A stretch of DNA of 64,000 nt from JBMOMT01 sp049324835. GTDB taxonomy: Bacteria; Chloroflexota; Anaerolineae; CAYNKW01. Shown in pieces: positions 11,609 through 20,257 of the stretch; the first letter of the stretch is position 1, and each line of letters starts with the position of its first letter. The DNA lies in assembly GCA_049324835.1 (NCBI GenBank), contig JBMOMT010000060.1:124001-188000 (forward strand). The letters are read 5' to 3'. The notes below the pieces were generated by a model that was not told where the DNA came from, searched no databases, and saw only the letters and a list, made by a program, of their open reading frames with translations. The translations under genes and the position numbers were made by a program.

Positions 11609-12682
11609 ATGAGGCATGGCGGCAGGCTGTTAGGGCTGACATTGGCGTTGGCGGCGATGCTGCTGTCGGCGTGTGGCCGTCGAGATCTGACAGCACAGAC
11701 GGAAATCGACCTGGCGCAAATCTTGCCTGCCTCATTGCGCGCCAAGAGTATCCAACGCCTCGATCCGGCAGCCGGAATAACCCGCCAATGGCTGGTGCTG
11801 TATGAATATGACTTTACCGGAGAGTTCAGCCCCATCGCCGGGGTGGTGTATCGCGCCGATCGGGGGGGCAGCAACCGGCCGCCGGTGGTTTACCCTTATC
11901 CCCTTCAATTGCCAGATCGAGACTACCTGGGCACTGACCAGGTGACCGTGGAGCCGCGCGACGTGCTCACCGCCCAGCCTGGCGCCGAGCTGGTGGTGGA
12001 GAACAGAAACGCCGCCGGCTTTGTGACCGAGGCGGCCATCTTTCGCTGGCACGATCCTTTTGCCGATGAAGTCTGGCGCGATCATAACCTGGAAGAGCGT
12101 TATTACGAGTGTATGGGGTTCTTTCGCAGCAATGGCCAGGTCACGGTGGGGTCGGATCTGGTGACTGTCGAAGAGTGGGTGGGTGATCGCAGCCAACTGG
12201 CTCGTATTCACACCTATAAACCGGATGAACGAGGTTCTTACCTTGTTGATGGCATCACGGTCAGAGCAGCAGAGCGCTCCTACATCAATTTTGCGTTTGG
12301 TCAGAGCACCGACATCCTGGCCTCGCCTTACCCGGAAAAGATCGTCCTCGCCTTTTACAATGCTCTGGGTGGCCCCACCGAAGCGCTCAAACCTTATCTG
12401 AGCCAGGCCGGGCAGGAATTACTCGGCGCCGGGCTTGTGGGCTACGGATGTGTCTGGCCGCCGAGCCAGGTGGCCAGAGCCAGCGTATACGAAATCTCTT
12501 ATTACCCTGGTGTGGAAACTCAGGCCAGGCAGGATGAGGCTCGCCGGGCGCTGGTGGAACTCAAGGTGCAGTGTTGGTCTCGAACGGGCCAGGCTATGCC
12601 GGAGGAAGCCCACGTCGGGTGGTTCCTGGTTCGAGAAAAAGGGAACTGGAGGATGGATCAGGTGTATCGGCCGGCGCAATGA
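11609..12682 (+). CDS. predicted lipoprotein of unknown function
   Basis: 357-residue exported protein. The N-terminus is a lipoprotein signal with lipobox LLSAC, so it should be acylated at the Cys near residue 22. I recognise no further domain; the body is a soluble, mixed alpha/beta-looking sequence with a Tyr/Trp-rich middle. The C-terminus (VGWFLVREKGNWRMDQVYR) resembles the last strands of nuclear-transport-factor-like folds, but this is weak. ATG at 11609 follows GGAGGGG. It is probably cotranscribed with lon. A MITE-like element is inserted immediately after its stop codon. Confidence 0.8.
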   Translation: MRHGGRLLGLTLALAAMLLSACGRRDLTAQTEIDLAQILPASLRAKSIQRLDPAAGITRQWLVLYEYDFTGEFSPIAGVVYRADRGGSNRPPVVYPYPLQLPDRDYLGTDQVTVEPRDVLTAQPGAELVVENRNAAGFVTEAAIFRWHDPFADEVWRDHNLEERYYECMGFFRSNGQVTVGSDLVTVEEWVGDRSQLARIHTYKPDERGSYLVDGITVRAAERSYINFAFGQSTDILASPYPEKIVLAFYNALGGPTEALKPYLSQAGQELLGAGLVGYGCVWPPSQVARASVYEISYYPGVETQARQDEARRALVELKVQCWSRTGQAMPEEAHVGWFLVREKGNWRMDQVYRPAQ

Positions 12683-12689
12683 CCGGTTG

Positions 12690-12821
12690 GCGCCTGCTCA
12701 CCCTCCCGCAGGTTTTTGTAGCGGCGCGGCATGCCGCGCCGCTTATACTGCTACAGTTTGCAGACTTGGCAGGTCCAGCCGGCCAGATTTTAGCCTGCGG
12801 GAGGGTAGGCTGAGCAGTTAC
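12690..12821. mobile_element. MITE-like element, copy 1 (IS66-type ends), with 8-bp target duplication
   Basis: Non-coding element of 132 bp whose right end is GAGCAGTTAC and whose left end is a degenerate match (gcgcCTGCTCA). It is flanked by a perfect 8-bp direct repeat ACCGGTTG at 12682-12689 and 12822-12829. Inner end sequences ACCCTCCCGCAGG are inverted. A perfect 22-bp palindrome (11-bp arms, GCGGCGCGGCA) occupies 12721-12742. It lies between two convergent genes, where the hairpin could act as a two-way terminator. It is in inverse orientation to copies 2 and 3. Confidence 0.88.
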
Positions 12822-12830
12822 ACCGGTTGT

Positions 12831-13193
12831 TTATTGCATCTTGACCACCACCGGTGCGTCCGACCAGAGAGCTTCTAGCTGATAATAGTCTCGCGTGGCG
12901 GGCGAGAAAATATGAACGATCACCCCGCCATAGTCCATCAACATCCAGCCCGAGGCCGATGTGCCCTCGATGCGCAGAGGGATGATACCCAACTGTTTTT
13001 TCACCTGAAACCGGATCTCGTCCACGATTGCCTGAATCTGCCGATCGCTCTCGCCACTGCAAATGACAAAGTAATCTCCCAGCAACGAGACCGGGCGAAT
13101 GTCGAGTATGACCGTGTTCAAGCCCATCTTTTCCGCGATGGCGTCCAGGGCCAGGTGGGCCAATTCTTGCGAGTCTACCGTATTCAGTGACAT
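12831..13193 (-). CDS. rsfS: ribosomal silencing factor RsfS (Iojap family)
   Basis: 120-residue protein that binds uL14 on the large ribosomal subunit and blocks subunit joining during starvation. Family blocks present are LNTVILDIRPVSLLGDYFVICSG (split here as VILDIRPVS then DYFVICSG), QIQAIVDEI, GWMLMDYGGVIVHIF and the YYQLEALWSDAP tail. An AGGAGG site directly abuts the ATG at 13193 with no spacer. The CTG two codons later has the normal 6-nt spacing and may be the real start. It lies 17 bp behind the GGDEF gene. Confidence 0.9.
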   Translation of the reverse strand: MSLNTVDSQELAHLALDAIAEKMGLNTVILDIRPVSLLGDYFVICSGESDRQIQAIVDEIRFQVKKQLGIIPLRIEGTSASGWMLMDYGGVIVHIFSPATRDYYQLEALWSDAPVVVKMQ

Positions 13194-13209
13194 CCTCCTA
13201 GAGTTTTTA

Positions 13210-14856
13210 TCACGTTCCCTGATTTTTGCCAGGCAGGTTGTTCCGTACAGCCGAACTATCTGCCTTGTTCCGCTCACAAATCTCCAACCGATCCCCTCCC
13301 CGGCGCTTGGCGGCGTACATGGCCTGGTCGGCGGCTTCCAATAACAGGCCGGCATCCTGGGCATCGTGAGGCAAAACCGCCAGCCCGGCGCTGATGGTGA
13401 CGGGCGGCAAACCCTGTTGAACCAGACTCTCTGAAACCGAGTGGCGTACCCAGGTTACCACGTCTCCGGCAACCGTTTGCGCTTCGATTTTTTCCCTTCC
13501 TGGCAGGATCATCACAAACTCGTCGCCACCGTAGCGCGCCACCACGCCCTGCCACTTTTCAGCGCAGAACTCGAGCGCCCGGGCCATGGTCGTCAGGACG
13601 GTATCACCCTGACGGTGGCCGTAGGTATCGTTAAAGTTTTTAAAGCTATCCACCTCGATCATCAGCAGCGCCAGGGGTTGGCTCTGTTGCTGGCTTTTTT
13701 CGACGTGCTGCCTCAGGGCCTGTTGAAAGAAACCGTGGTTATACAGGCTGGTCAGGCCGTCGTGGTCGGCCCGCCATTGCACCATCTTGTGAATCTGGGC
13801 GTTCTCGATGGCCAGCGTGGCCGAGTTGGCCAGCGCCGAGAGCACCTCCACGTCGGTCTCGGAGACGCTTTTGCGATCGTCGCAATCCACCACCAGCACC
13901 CCGATGGGGCCCGATGGCGTGCGTAACGCGACAGCCAGTTCCAACAGCGGTCGGGCGGCCATCATCTCCATGCCCTGCGAGCCGTCCACCACGAAAGGCC
14001 TGTCGGCCTTGAGCATAGCCTCGAAAAGGCGATGATCAAAGTGCAATGGCGACAACTCTTCTTCAGCCTCGCTTCCTTTGCGGGGGCGAAAGCTGTAATA
14101 CCGATCTGGCATGCCCTCTTGTTTCTGGCTCAGAAACAACGCCGCGCGTCGAAAATCCAGCACCTTGGTACACACCTGGACGATGCTCTGGAGCGTGTCG
14201 TCCGACTTGAGATCGTAGACGGCATTGTTCACCTCCTGGATGACGGCCAGTTCGGTGAGTCGCTGGGCCAGCCTGTGTTCGCGTTGTTGCCCCCCCCGCA
14301 ACCAGGACTTGACCTGGTGGGCAAACTGGCCCAACAGCAGTCCGGCCAACAGCAATAGCAGGCTGGGGTAGAAAAGCTGGCTGCGCAGGTCGTCCGGCAG
14401 ACCATAGGTCAACAGGAAAACCGACATCAACCCACTCCAGGCGACAAAGGCCAGCACCAACGTTCCTCGGAAGCCAAAGCGCATGGCGGCTGTCGCCACG
14501 ACGGGCAGGTACAGGTGGGCGTAACGGTTGGCGGGGCCCTCCAGTGAGAGGACAAAGCCGCTGAGCAAAACCACATCGATCAACGCCGATCCATAACCCC
14601 ACCAGGTGGGTAATCGCTGGCGTACGCGCAGGTCACGATCCAGCAGTAGATTGATCAGCCCGGTGGCGACCGCCATGCCCAGCAAGAGGCCAGGCGTGGC
14701 CACCAGTCCGGCAACCCAGGCCAGGATCGCCCCGCCCCCCAATGCCGCCCAGCGCAGATACCAGATGGTTCGCTCGACCTGGAGCGCGCTGCCAAAGAAA
14801 AAAGAGTCATCTTGTGCTGCGGGTTCCGCTCTCACCGGAGAAAAGCCGCTTTGCAT
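13210..14856 (-). CDS. membrane GAF-GGDEF diguanylate cyclase
   Basis: 548-residue signalling enzyme predicted to make cyclic di-GMP from two GTP. The N-terminal third holds about five to six membrane helices, the middle is a GAF domain (RRAALFLSQKQEG to LAIENAQIHKM), and the C-terminus is the GGDEF domain beginning DHDGLTSLYNHGFF with an intact active site RYGGDEF. The residues before it (WQGVVARY) do not show the RxxD product-inhibition site, so feedback inhibition may be absent. It is the middle gene of the Mut7-C/GGDEF/rsfS unit; ATG at 14856 follows a run of G residues. Confidence 0.93.
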   Translation of the reverse strand: MQSGFSPVRAEPAAQDDSFFFGSALQVERTIWYLRWAALGGGAILAWVAGLVATPGLLLGMAVATGLINLLLDRDLRVRQRLPTWWGYGSALIDVVLLSGFVLSLEGPANRYAHLYLPVVATAAMRFGFRGTLVLAFVAWSGLMSVFLLTYGLPDDLRSQLFYPSLLLLLAGLLLGQFAHQVKSWLRGGQQREHRLAQRLTELAVIQEVNNAVYDLKSDDTLQSIVQVCTKVLDFRRAALFLSQKQEGMPDRYYSFRPRKGSEAEEELSPLHFDHRLFEAMLKADRPFVVDGSQGMEMMAARPLLELAVALRTPSGPIGVLVVDCDDRKSVSETDVEVLSALANSATLAIENAQIHKMVQWRADHDGLTSLYNHGFFQQALRQHVEKSQQQSQPLALLMIEVDSFKNFNDTYGHRQGDTVLTTMARALEFCAEKWQGVVARYGGDEFVMILPGREKIEAQTVAGDVVTWVRHSVSESLVQQGLPPVTISAGLAVLPHDAQDAGLLLEAADQAMYAAKRRGGDRLEICERNKADSSAVRNNLPGKNQGT

Positions 14857-14861
14857 TGAAA

Positions 14862-15413
14862 CTATTCCCCCCTGTCGGCAACTGGCTGCTCCGATTTGCC
14901 CTCCATGATACCCCGATCAGGGGGCAAAGTCAAGTCTTGCCAGCGGTTCATCATCTGCTTCATCTTTTCCCAGTGAGTGCCTCGCCAATAGACACGCTGG
15001 CACACCGGGCAGAGGAAAAATGCCTGCTGGGTGCGGTGGACGTGGCGCGGCACACGATTGCCCGCCTGTTCGTGGCTCAACGCCAACAGAGGCTCGTTGC
15101 ACACCGGGCAGCGCGAAAAAGCGCCCTCCATCGGAGGCCCCACCGCCAGTATCACCTGCCGCACCTGGTCTTCCAGAGCCTGGCTCTGGATCAACAGCGC
15201 CTCCAGGCCGCGCCGGGCCGCGAGCTGACGATCGCGCGTGAGGAGCAAACGCCCTTCGGCGCGGGCGCGACGAACCAACACCCAGTCGTCGGCGCCGGTT
15301 TCCAGGGCTGTATCGTAGCCCAGAAGGCGCAACCAGCGGGCCAACCGGCCGAGCATGCCATCGGCCAACAATCTCACGTTTTGAACGGCTTTCAGGCTTG
15401 TGTTATTCATCAT
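14862..15413 (-). CDS. Mut7-C RNase domain protein with zinc ribbon
   Basis: 183-residue protein of the Mut7-C family, a PIN-like ribonuclease domain with a C-terminal zinc ribbon. The N-terminal part has the conserved LLADGMLGRLARWLRLLGYD block and later LLLTRDRQLA. The zinc ribbon is CPVCNEPL...CPVCQRVYWRGTHW. RNA cleavage is inferred from the family; the target is unknown. The ATG at 15413 falls inside the promoter region of the divergent Amt-like gene. Its stop lies 5 bp before the GGDEF start, so the two are likely cotranscribed. Confidence 0.88.
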   Translation of the reverse strand: MMNNTSLKAVQNVRLLADGMLGRLARWLRLLGYDTALETGADDWVLVRRARAEGRLLLTRDRQLAARRGLEALLIQSQALEDQVRQVILAVGPPMEGAFSRCPVCNEPLLALSHEQAGNRVPRHVHRTQQAFFLCPVCQRVYWRGTHWEKMKQMMNRWQDLTLPPDRGIMEGKSEQPVADRGE

Positions 15414-15426
15414 TCTCTGGTATGAT
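15398..15426 (+). promoter_or_regulatory. candidate promoter for the Amt-like gene
   Basis: TTGTGT (15398-15403), 17-bp spacer, TATGAT (15421-15426) preceded by TGG (extended -10). It overlaps the first codons of the divergent Mut7-C gene. Confidence 0.5.
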
Positions 15427-15499
15427 CCAGCACGTTTGGCGTGTTCTGGTTACCCAGCACGCCGCACACAACCAGCTCGTTTTGCCTGGCGGAGGAAAT

Positions 15500-16882
15500 A
15501 TGCCCGAAAGCAGTGAATCTCTGGCGTTGACCATCGTGGGCCTGCTGGTTCCTCTGGGGTTGGCGCTGGTCGCCGTCGGTGGCGTGCCGGAAAAGCGAGC
15601 CGGGTCGGTGGCGCTCTCGGCGTTGGCGGCCATTGGCCTGGGCGGCTTTGCTTACCTGGCGCTGGGCTTTGCCCTCCAATTCGGTGGCCTGAGTTTGCAT
15701 TACGATGTGCCGGGCCTGGAGAGGTTGGTGTGGGAGCGCCCCCTGCTCACCACCAGCAACCTGGCCCGAGTAGGCACGGCAGGTTATTTTCTGCAAGATG
15801 AGGCCAGCACACCGGCGGCCTATGGCCTATTTCTCTCCCAATTGCCCCTCGTCGCCACGGCCACCCTCATCCCGTTGGCCGCCTTACGAGGCCGGACGCG
15901 CGGCTGGGTACCCTTGTTGGGCGGCTTGCTCACCGCCGGTCTGCTCTACCCCGTGCTGGCCCATTGGGCCTGGTTCGACGATTGGCTGGCGCAATTGGGC
16001 CGGCTGATGGGCCTGGGCCACGGCTACGTCGATTTGGTCGGCGCGGGCGTGGTGCACTTGCTGGGCGGCACGGTGGCTCTGGCAGGATTGGTGGCCTTTC
16101 GACTGCAGAGCGAACGGCGCACAGCCACCGTTTCAGGTTACGATTCCCGCCAGAGATCGCTGCCCCGTATGCCACAACCCCAGAAATACGAGCCCTTGCC
16201 GCCTACGCACCAGCCGCTGCTGGCCTACACGGGCGCGCTGCTGGCGCTCGTTGGCTGGGCCGGACTGGCGCTACAGATGCCTCGCCTGGGTCAGCCTGCG
16301 ATCTCGGCGGCCCAGGTGTTGCTCAATCTGATCCTCAGCGCCGCCGGGGCCGGTACGTTGTGCATGCTCTATACCTGGCTGGTGGCAGGCGCTCCTTCAC
16401 CGCTGATGGCGGCCCGGGCTGTCGTTGGTGGATTGGTGACAGCCAGCGCCGGCGCAGCTTTTGTGCCACCCTGGGCATCGCTGGTCGCTGGCGCCGCTGT
16501 GGGTCTGTTCATCGTGCCGCTGCATTATTTACTCACCGTCGTGCTGCGCCTGGGCGACGAGACGGCTGCCGTGAGTGTCCATCTGCTGCCGGGCGCATGG
16601 GGCCTGGCTGTGGTCGGCCTGCTGGCCGATGGTCGCGCCGGTGCAGGCTGGAACAACACCGGCCTGCCGGGCCAGGGTGTGACCGGCGCGCTGGTCGCAT
16701 CTGGCCTGACAGCCGACTGGCCGGGTCAGTTGCAGGCGCAGTTGGCCGGCGCTGGCGTCATCTTTATCGTTGCTTTCGCGCTCGCTGGTGTGCTGTTTGC
16801 CCTCAGTGCGGGTTTTGTCGCCGCCTGGGAGGGCCGTCACCTGCCGACCGGCGCCCCGGTAGATTCTGAGGCAGTGGATTAA
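15500..16882 (+). CDS. Amt/Rh-type ammonium transporter, divergent
   Basis: 460-residue membrane protein with about 11 helices. It keeps the hallmarks of the ammonium channel: Asp and pore His eight residues apart in DLVGAGVVH (like D160-H168 of E. coli AmtB), and the second pore His in VHLLPGAWG (like H318). Other family blocks are weak: the usual FYGGL near the start is AVGGVPEKRAG, and a long cytoplasmic loop follows helix 5. Ammonium or ammonia conduction is likely but untested. ATG at 15500 follows GGAGGAAAT; no glnK gene is adjacent. Its stop overlaps the convergent thpR stop by 4 bp. Confidence 0.85.
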   Translation: MPESSESLALTIVGLLVPLGLALVAVGGVPEKRAGSVALSALAAIGLGGFAYLALGFALQFGGLSLHYDVPGLERLVWERPLLTTSNLARVGTAGYFLQDEASTPAAYGLFLSQLPLVATATLIPLAALRGRTRGWVPLLGGLLTAGLLYPVLAHWAWFDDWLAQLGRLMGLGHGYVDLVGAGVVHLLGGTVALAGLVAFRLQSERRTATVSGYDSRQRSLPRMPQPQKYEPLPPTHQPLLAYTGALLALVGWAGLALQMPRLGQPAISAAQVLLNLILSAAGAGTLCMLYTWLVAGAPSPLMAARAVVGGLVTASAGAAFVPPWASLVAGAAVGLFIVPLHYLLTVVLRLGDETAAVSVHLLPGAWGLAVVGLLADGRAGAGWNNTGLPGQGVTGALVASGLTADWPGQLQAQLAGAGVIFIVAFALAGVLFALSAGFVAAWEGRHLPTGAPVDSEAVD

Positions 16883-17478
16883 CGATCGGCTCCCAGCGGC
16901 AGCCGGGCCAGGGTGCTATAGACTGCGCCCGTGGGGCGCAGATCGCTCCGCTTGAGGAAAACCGCGTCGGCGGTCATGCGGCCCAGCGTCTCTACTTGGC
17001 TGTTCGTAATCAGCTCCCCCAATTGCTGCTGATCGCTCCAACTGGCCGAGCGTTGCACCCGGCCCAGGGTGAGGTGAGGGCTGAAAGGGCGTGCCTCCGG
17101 CGGGTAGCCCAGTGCGGCCAACTGACGCCCCACGCTTTTCTGAAGGCGCTGCAGAGCGCCTGTGGCCTCCTCGACCCCCACCCATACCACCCGAGCGCGA
17201 CGCACATTGGGAAAGCACCCCAGGCCGTGCACCTGGAAAGCAAACGGCCCCACGTCGCGGCTGGCGGTTTCCAGCGCCCGTGAAATCTCGGCCACCCGCG
17301 ACGCGGGTATATCACCCAGGAATTGGAGGGTGAGGTGAATGCCTTCTGGCCCCACCCAGCGCACCGACCGCGGTGGGGCCTGGCGTTGCAGCCGCTCCTG
17401 GAGTTGTGTCAGCCGATTCAGGAGCTCGCGGTTCAACTCGATGGCCACAAAGGCGCGTATCTGTTCCACGGGCATCAT
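16879..17478 (-). CDS. thpR: RNA 2',3'-cyclic phosphodiesterase (2H family)
   Basis: 199-residue 2H phosphoesterase, formerly called 2'-5' RNA ligase. The two catalytic HxTx motifs are both HLTL, with His near residues 48 and 135. It hydrolyses 2',3'-cyclic phosphate ends of RNA to a 2'-phosphate and may reverse 2'-5' ligation. The start is one of two adjacent ATGs (17478 or 17475) that overlap the stop of the amidohydrolase gene, so translation is probably coupled. It is the last gene of the CHASE2-cyclase/FecR unit. Confidence 0.92.
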   Translation of the reverse strand: MMPVEQIRAFVAIELNRELLNRLTQLQERLQRQAPPRSVRWVGPEGIHLTLQFLGDIPASRVAEISRALETASRDVGPFAFQVHGLGCFPNVRRARVVWVGVEEATGALQRLQKSVGRQLAALGYPPEARPFSPHLTLGRVQRSASWSDQQQLGELITNSQVETLGRMTADAVFLKRSDLRPTGAVYSTLARLPLGADR

Positions 17479-18317
17479 CCTTTCAGACCCAGCAGGCGCG
17501 CGGCGTTGGCGCCCTCGATCTTGGCCAGTGTGGATCGGGGCAAACCGGCCAGCACCAGGCGGGCGTGCATCTTGCGCTGGTCGATGAGGGGATAGTCGGT
17601 AGCGAAAAGAATTTTGTCCGGCATGAGTGTACCGGCCAGAAAAAAGATCTTGTCGCGGTAGAGATAGAGTGAAGCTGCCGTGTCGTAATAGACGTTGCGG
17701 AATTGGCGCATCACCTCCGGCATCAGTTCGTAGAACGGCAGGCCGCCGCCCCAGTGGGCGCAGACGAGGATGGCCTCCGGGAACAATTCGACGAAACGGT
17801 AGACGGTTCCCGGATCGACAGTGCCCTTGCCAGGGTAGAGATGGCCCACCGGCTCGCTGGTGTGGCTCAAGATGAGCATGCGGTGCGCCGTCGTCAGCTC
17901 GACGATGGGCCGCATGGCGCGTTCGTCGTCCAGGGCAAAACCCTGACCGTTCGGCATCAGCTCGCCCAGGCCGCGCAGGCCGCCTGCCGCGCAGCGTTCC
18001 AATTCTTTTACTGCCAGTTCTGTGTAGGCCGGGTTGACAATGCCAAAACCAACCATACGATCCGGATAACGACGCACGGCTTCCATCACGTAATCGTTGG
18101 ACTCGCGCAGCAGCCCCGGATCGCGCCAGCCGAAGCCAAAGGTCACCGAAACGTCCACACCGGAGCGATCCATCTCTTCGATGAGCTCGTCGGCGGTGAT
18201 GAGCCGGGCGTTGGGATTGCCGTAAAGCTCCTCGAACCAGATATCGCGGCTGAGGAATTTCTCCCGGTTCTGAATGATGGTCGGTGGTGTGATGTGGGTG
18301 TGAAAGTCAATGATCAT
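17475..18317 (-). CDS. amidohydrolase-family TIM-barrel metal hydrolase
   Basis: 280-residue protein of the amidohydrolase superfamily (ACMSD-like branch). It begins MIIDFHTHIT with the HxH metal motif at residues 6 and 8; later come ILSHTSEPVGH, VCAHWGGGLP and the catalytic Asp in ILFATDYPL. The reaction is probably hydrolysis or decarboxylation of a small carboxylate or lactone; the substrate is unknown. ATG at 18317 is chosen because it has GGGAGG seven bases upstream. It shares a transcription unit with the FecR proteins and is coupled to thpR. Confidence 0.85.
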   Translation of the reverse strand: MIIDFHTHITPPTIIQNREKFLSRDIWFEELYGNPNARLITADELIEEMDRSGVDVSVTFGFGWRDPGLLRESNDYVMEAVRRYPDRMVGFGIVNPAYTELAVKELERCAAGGLRGLGELMPNGQGFALDDERAMRPIVELTTAHRMLILSHTSEPVGHLYPGKGTVDPGTVYRFVELFPEAILVCAHWGGGLPFYELMPEVMRQFRNVYYDTAASLYLYRDKIFFLAGTLMPDKILFATDYPLIDQRKMHARLVLAGLPRSTLAKIEGANAARLLGLKG

Positions 18318-18357
18318 CGTGCGGCCTCCCACCGCAATCGAACAGAATGGTTTCCAA

Positions 18358-20217
18358 TCATGGCTGTTCCACTCGCACCTGGCCGTTTGTGATCACGAGC
18401 AACAGTTCCTCGCCAGGGTCGTTCACCTCACATTCCAACGCCAGACCGGCCGAGCCTGCTGGGGCCACACTAAAGGCGTTCAGGTAGAGGTGATAGGCGC
18501 CGTTGGGCAGTTCACCCAGCGCCATTCCCCTGTCTCCCGGGCCAAAATCTCGCCGACGCAGCGGAACAAGATGCGATGGTTCGGCCAGGGCGAATTCGGT
18601 GTTGTTCCAGCCGTACACGGTCAGACCGTCCTCCCCGGTCAACCCGATCTGGTAAAAACCCAGCGGCGGCGAGGCTGACGGCTCAAAGGTTCCGGGAATG
18701 ACCGGCGATGGGGTCCAGGTCAACTGCACCCCTGCCGCGACCACCTCGGCTCGGACGTTGCTGGGCGGGTCTGGCACGCTGCCGCCGACATACACATCGC
18801 TGGCGGTCATGCCCGGCACAGGCACACCGTCGGCGTCGAGCAGGGTAAAGGTATAGACGCCGCCCGCCAGGGGCATCGCCTGGATGTAACTGGAGAAGCG
18901 CTGGTCCCATTCAAAGAGGTCGGCGTAACGCGGCAGGGTGATCGTCTGGCCGGCGGGTGTCTGCACCACCACCTGCATACGCAGGCCGGCTCTGACGTTG
19001 GCATCAAAGACCGTCTCGGCGCTGCGTGAGGCCGCGCCTGCCGGGCCGAACAACCGGCACCAGACGTCGGCCGAGTCCCAGGTGACGTCGCGTACCCTTG
19101 GCAGTTCACCCGGCGCGATCGAGTAAACGGCTTGCACGGCGTCCAGCTCGGCGCCGGCGCTGCCCGTTTCTGCCTGTTCGGTGCTGCCGTCGTCTGTGAT
19201 GCGAATGAATTTGACGTAACGTAAACCGGCGTCAGACAGGTTCAGACTGCCCGGCTCACCGCTGTTGCCCAGCGACTGAAACGTCAGCCCATCGACGCTC
19301 ACCTCGACGATGACCGACTCGTCGTTGTCCGGACCGCCAAACAGGCGGATGTCGGGGCCAGGGCCGTCGACGGCCAGGTTGTTGGAGAAGGCCAGGGTGA
19401 TGTGCCCGCCGATGCCCAGGTTCACCAGACCGCTCAGTTCTGGCTCGGTGGCCCAATCGGGTGCGCCCAGGGCGGCAGAAGGGTCGACATAATCGACCCA
19501 ACCCGGGCTGCCCTGCTGATAGTCGATCACCTGATCGGCAAAGGCATCGGCCACCGGCTCTGGGGTTGGGCTGGGTTTGGGCGGCGCCATGTGGGGCATG
19601 TCACCCTCGGTGGCCCACAGGGTGCGTTCGTCGTCGCTCATCGGTTGCGAGGGGGCGGGGGGCTGGCCGTCTACCACCGTCGATTGCTGGCCGGCAGAGA
19701 CGGTCACCGTTTGTTCCTGGGCGGTCAACTCGACCGCGCCCTCGGCCACAGAGACGAGTAGCGTGCCATCGCTCACCGCCACGCAAAAGTGTGTGTCGCG
19801 TACGGCGGCCACAGCCGCGCCGGTGTGCACGGCGAACTCGTGGGGCTGGTCGGTGGTCAGGTTGATCCACAGCCGCCCTGCCTCCAAGACGAGGGTCGTC
19901 AGCAGGTTGCCCCGGCGCGTGGTGCTTTTTTCGATGGTGAACACCGTCTCGGCGGAGAGGCGCACCACGCCTTCCAACAACTCCAGTCGCGCAAAAGATT
20001 CGGCCCCGGTGCGCACCTGGCCGCCACTGTGCACGGCCAGGCCCACGGCAGCAGGTTGCCAGTCGTCGTTGGGGCGCGGGTGGGTATCTACCTGCCCGAT
20101 GGTTTCTATCACCGTTGCCGGATGTTCCTCGCCCGCCGATGAAACCAGGACAACGGCAGTGACTATCAGGGCCAGCATCACTATCAGAACACCGATGATC
20201 CAGATTTTTTTGCTCAT
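18358..20217 (-). CDS. membrane-anchored FecR-domain surface protein
   Basis: About 619 residues. A single N-terminal membrane segment (IWIIGVLIVMLALIVTAVVL) is followed by a FecR beta-sandwich domain (GQVRTGAESFARLEL, LWINLTTDQPHEFAVHTGAAV). After a Pro/Thr-rich linker comes a discoidin-like or PEP-CTERM-style beta domain (GPGPDIRLFGG, VSVDGLTFQSLG, ELDAVQAVYS), and the C-terminal half is fibronectin-like. It is probably exported and cell-surface bound. ATG at 20217 has AAAGGA upstream. It is a paralogue of the next gene upstream, sharing the MSDDERT-WATEG-MP signature after the FecR domain. FecR domains usually sense or scaffold at the envelope. Confidence 0.85.
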   Translation of the reverse strand: MSKKIWIIGVLIVMLALIVTAVVLVSSAGEEHPATVIETIGQVDTHPRPNDDWQPAAVGLAVHSGGQVRTGAESFARLELLEGVVRLSAETVFTIEKSTTRRGNLLTTLVLEAGRLWINLTTDQPHEFAVHTGAAVAAVRDTHFCVAVSDGTLLVSVAEGAVELTAQEQTVTVSAGQQSTVVDGQPPAPSQPMSDDERTLWATEGDMPHMAPPKPSPTPEPVADAFADQVIDYQQGSPGWVDYVDPSAALGAPDWATEPELSGLVNLGIGGHITLAFSNNLAVDGPGPDIRLFGGPDNDESVIVEVSVDGLTFQSLGNSGEPGSLNLSDAGLRYVKFIRITDDGSTEQAETGSAGAELDAVQAVYSIAPGELPRVRDVTWDSADVWCRLFGPAGAASRSAETVFDANVRAGLRMQVVVQTPAGQTITLPRYADLFEWDQRFSSYIQAMPLAGGVYTFTLLDADGVPVPGMTASDVYVGGSVPDPPSNVRAEVVAAGVQLTWTPSPVIPGTFEPSASPPLGFYQIGLTGEDGLTVYGWNNTEFALAEPSHLVPLRRRDFGPGDRGMALGELPNGAYHLYLNAFSVAPAGSAGLALECEVNDPGEELLLVITNGQVRVEQP

Positions 20218-20257
20218 GACATTTTTCCTTTTGCGGCAAACCAACTATCATGGCGGA

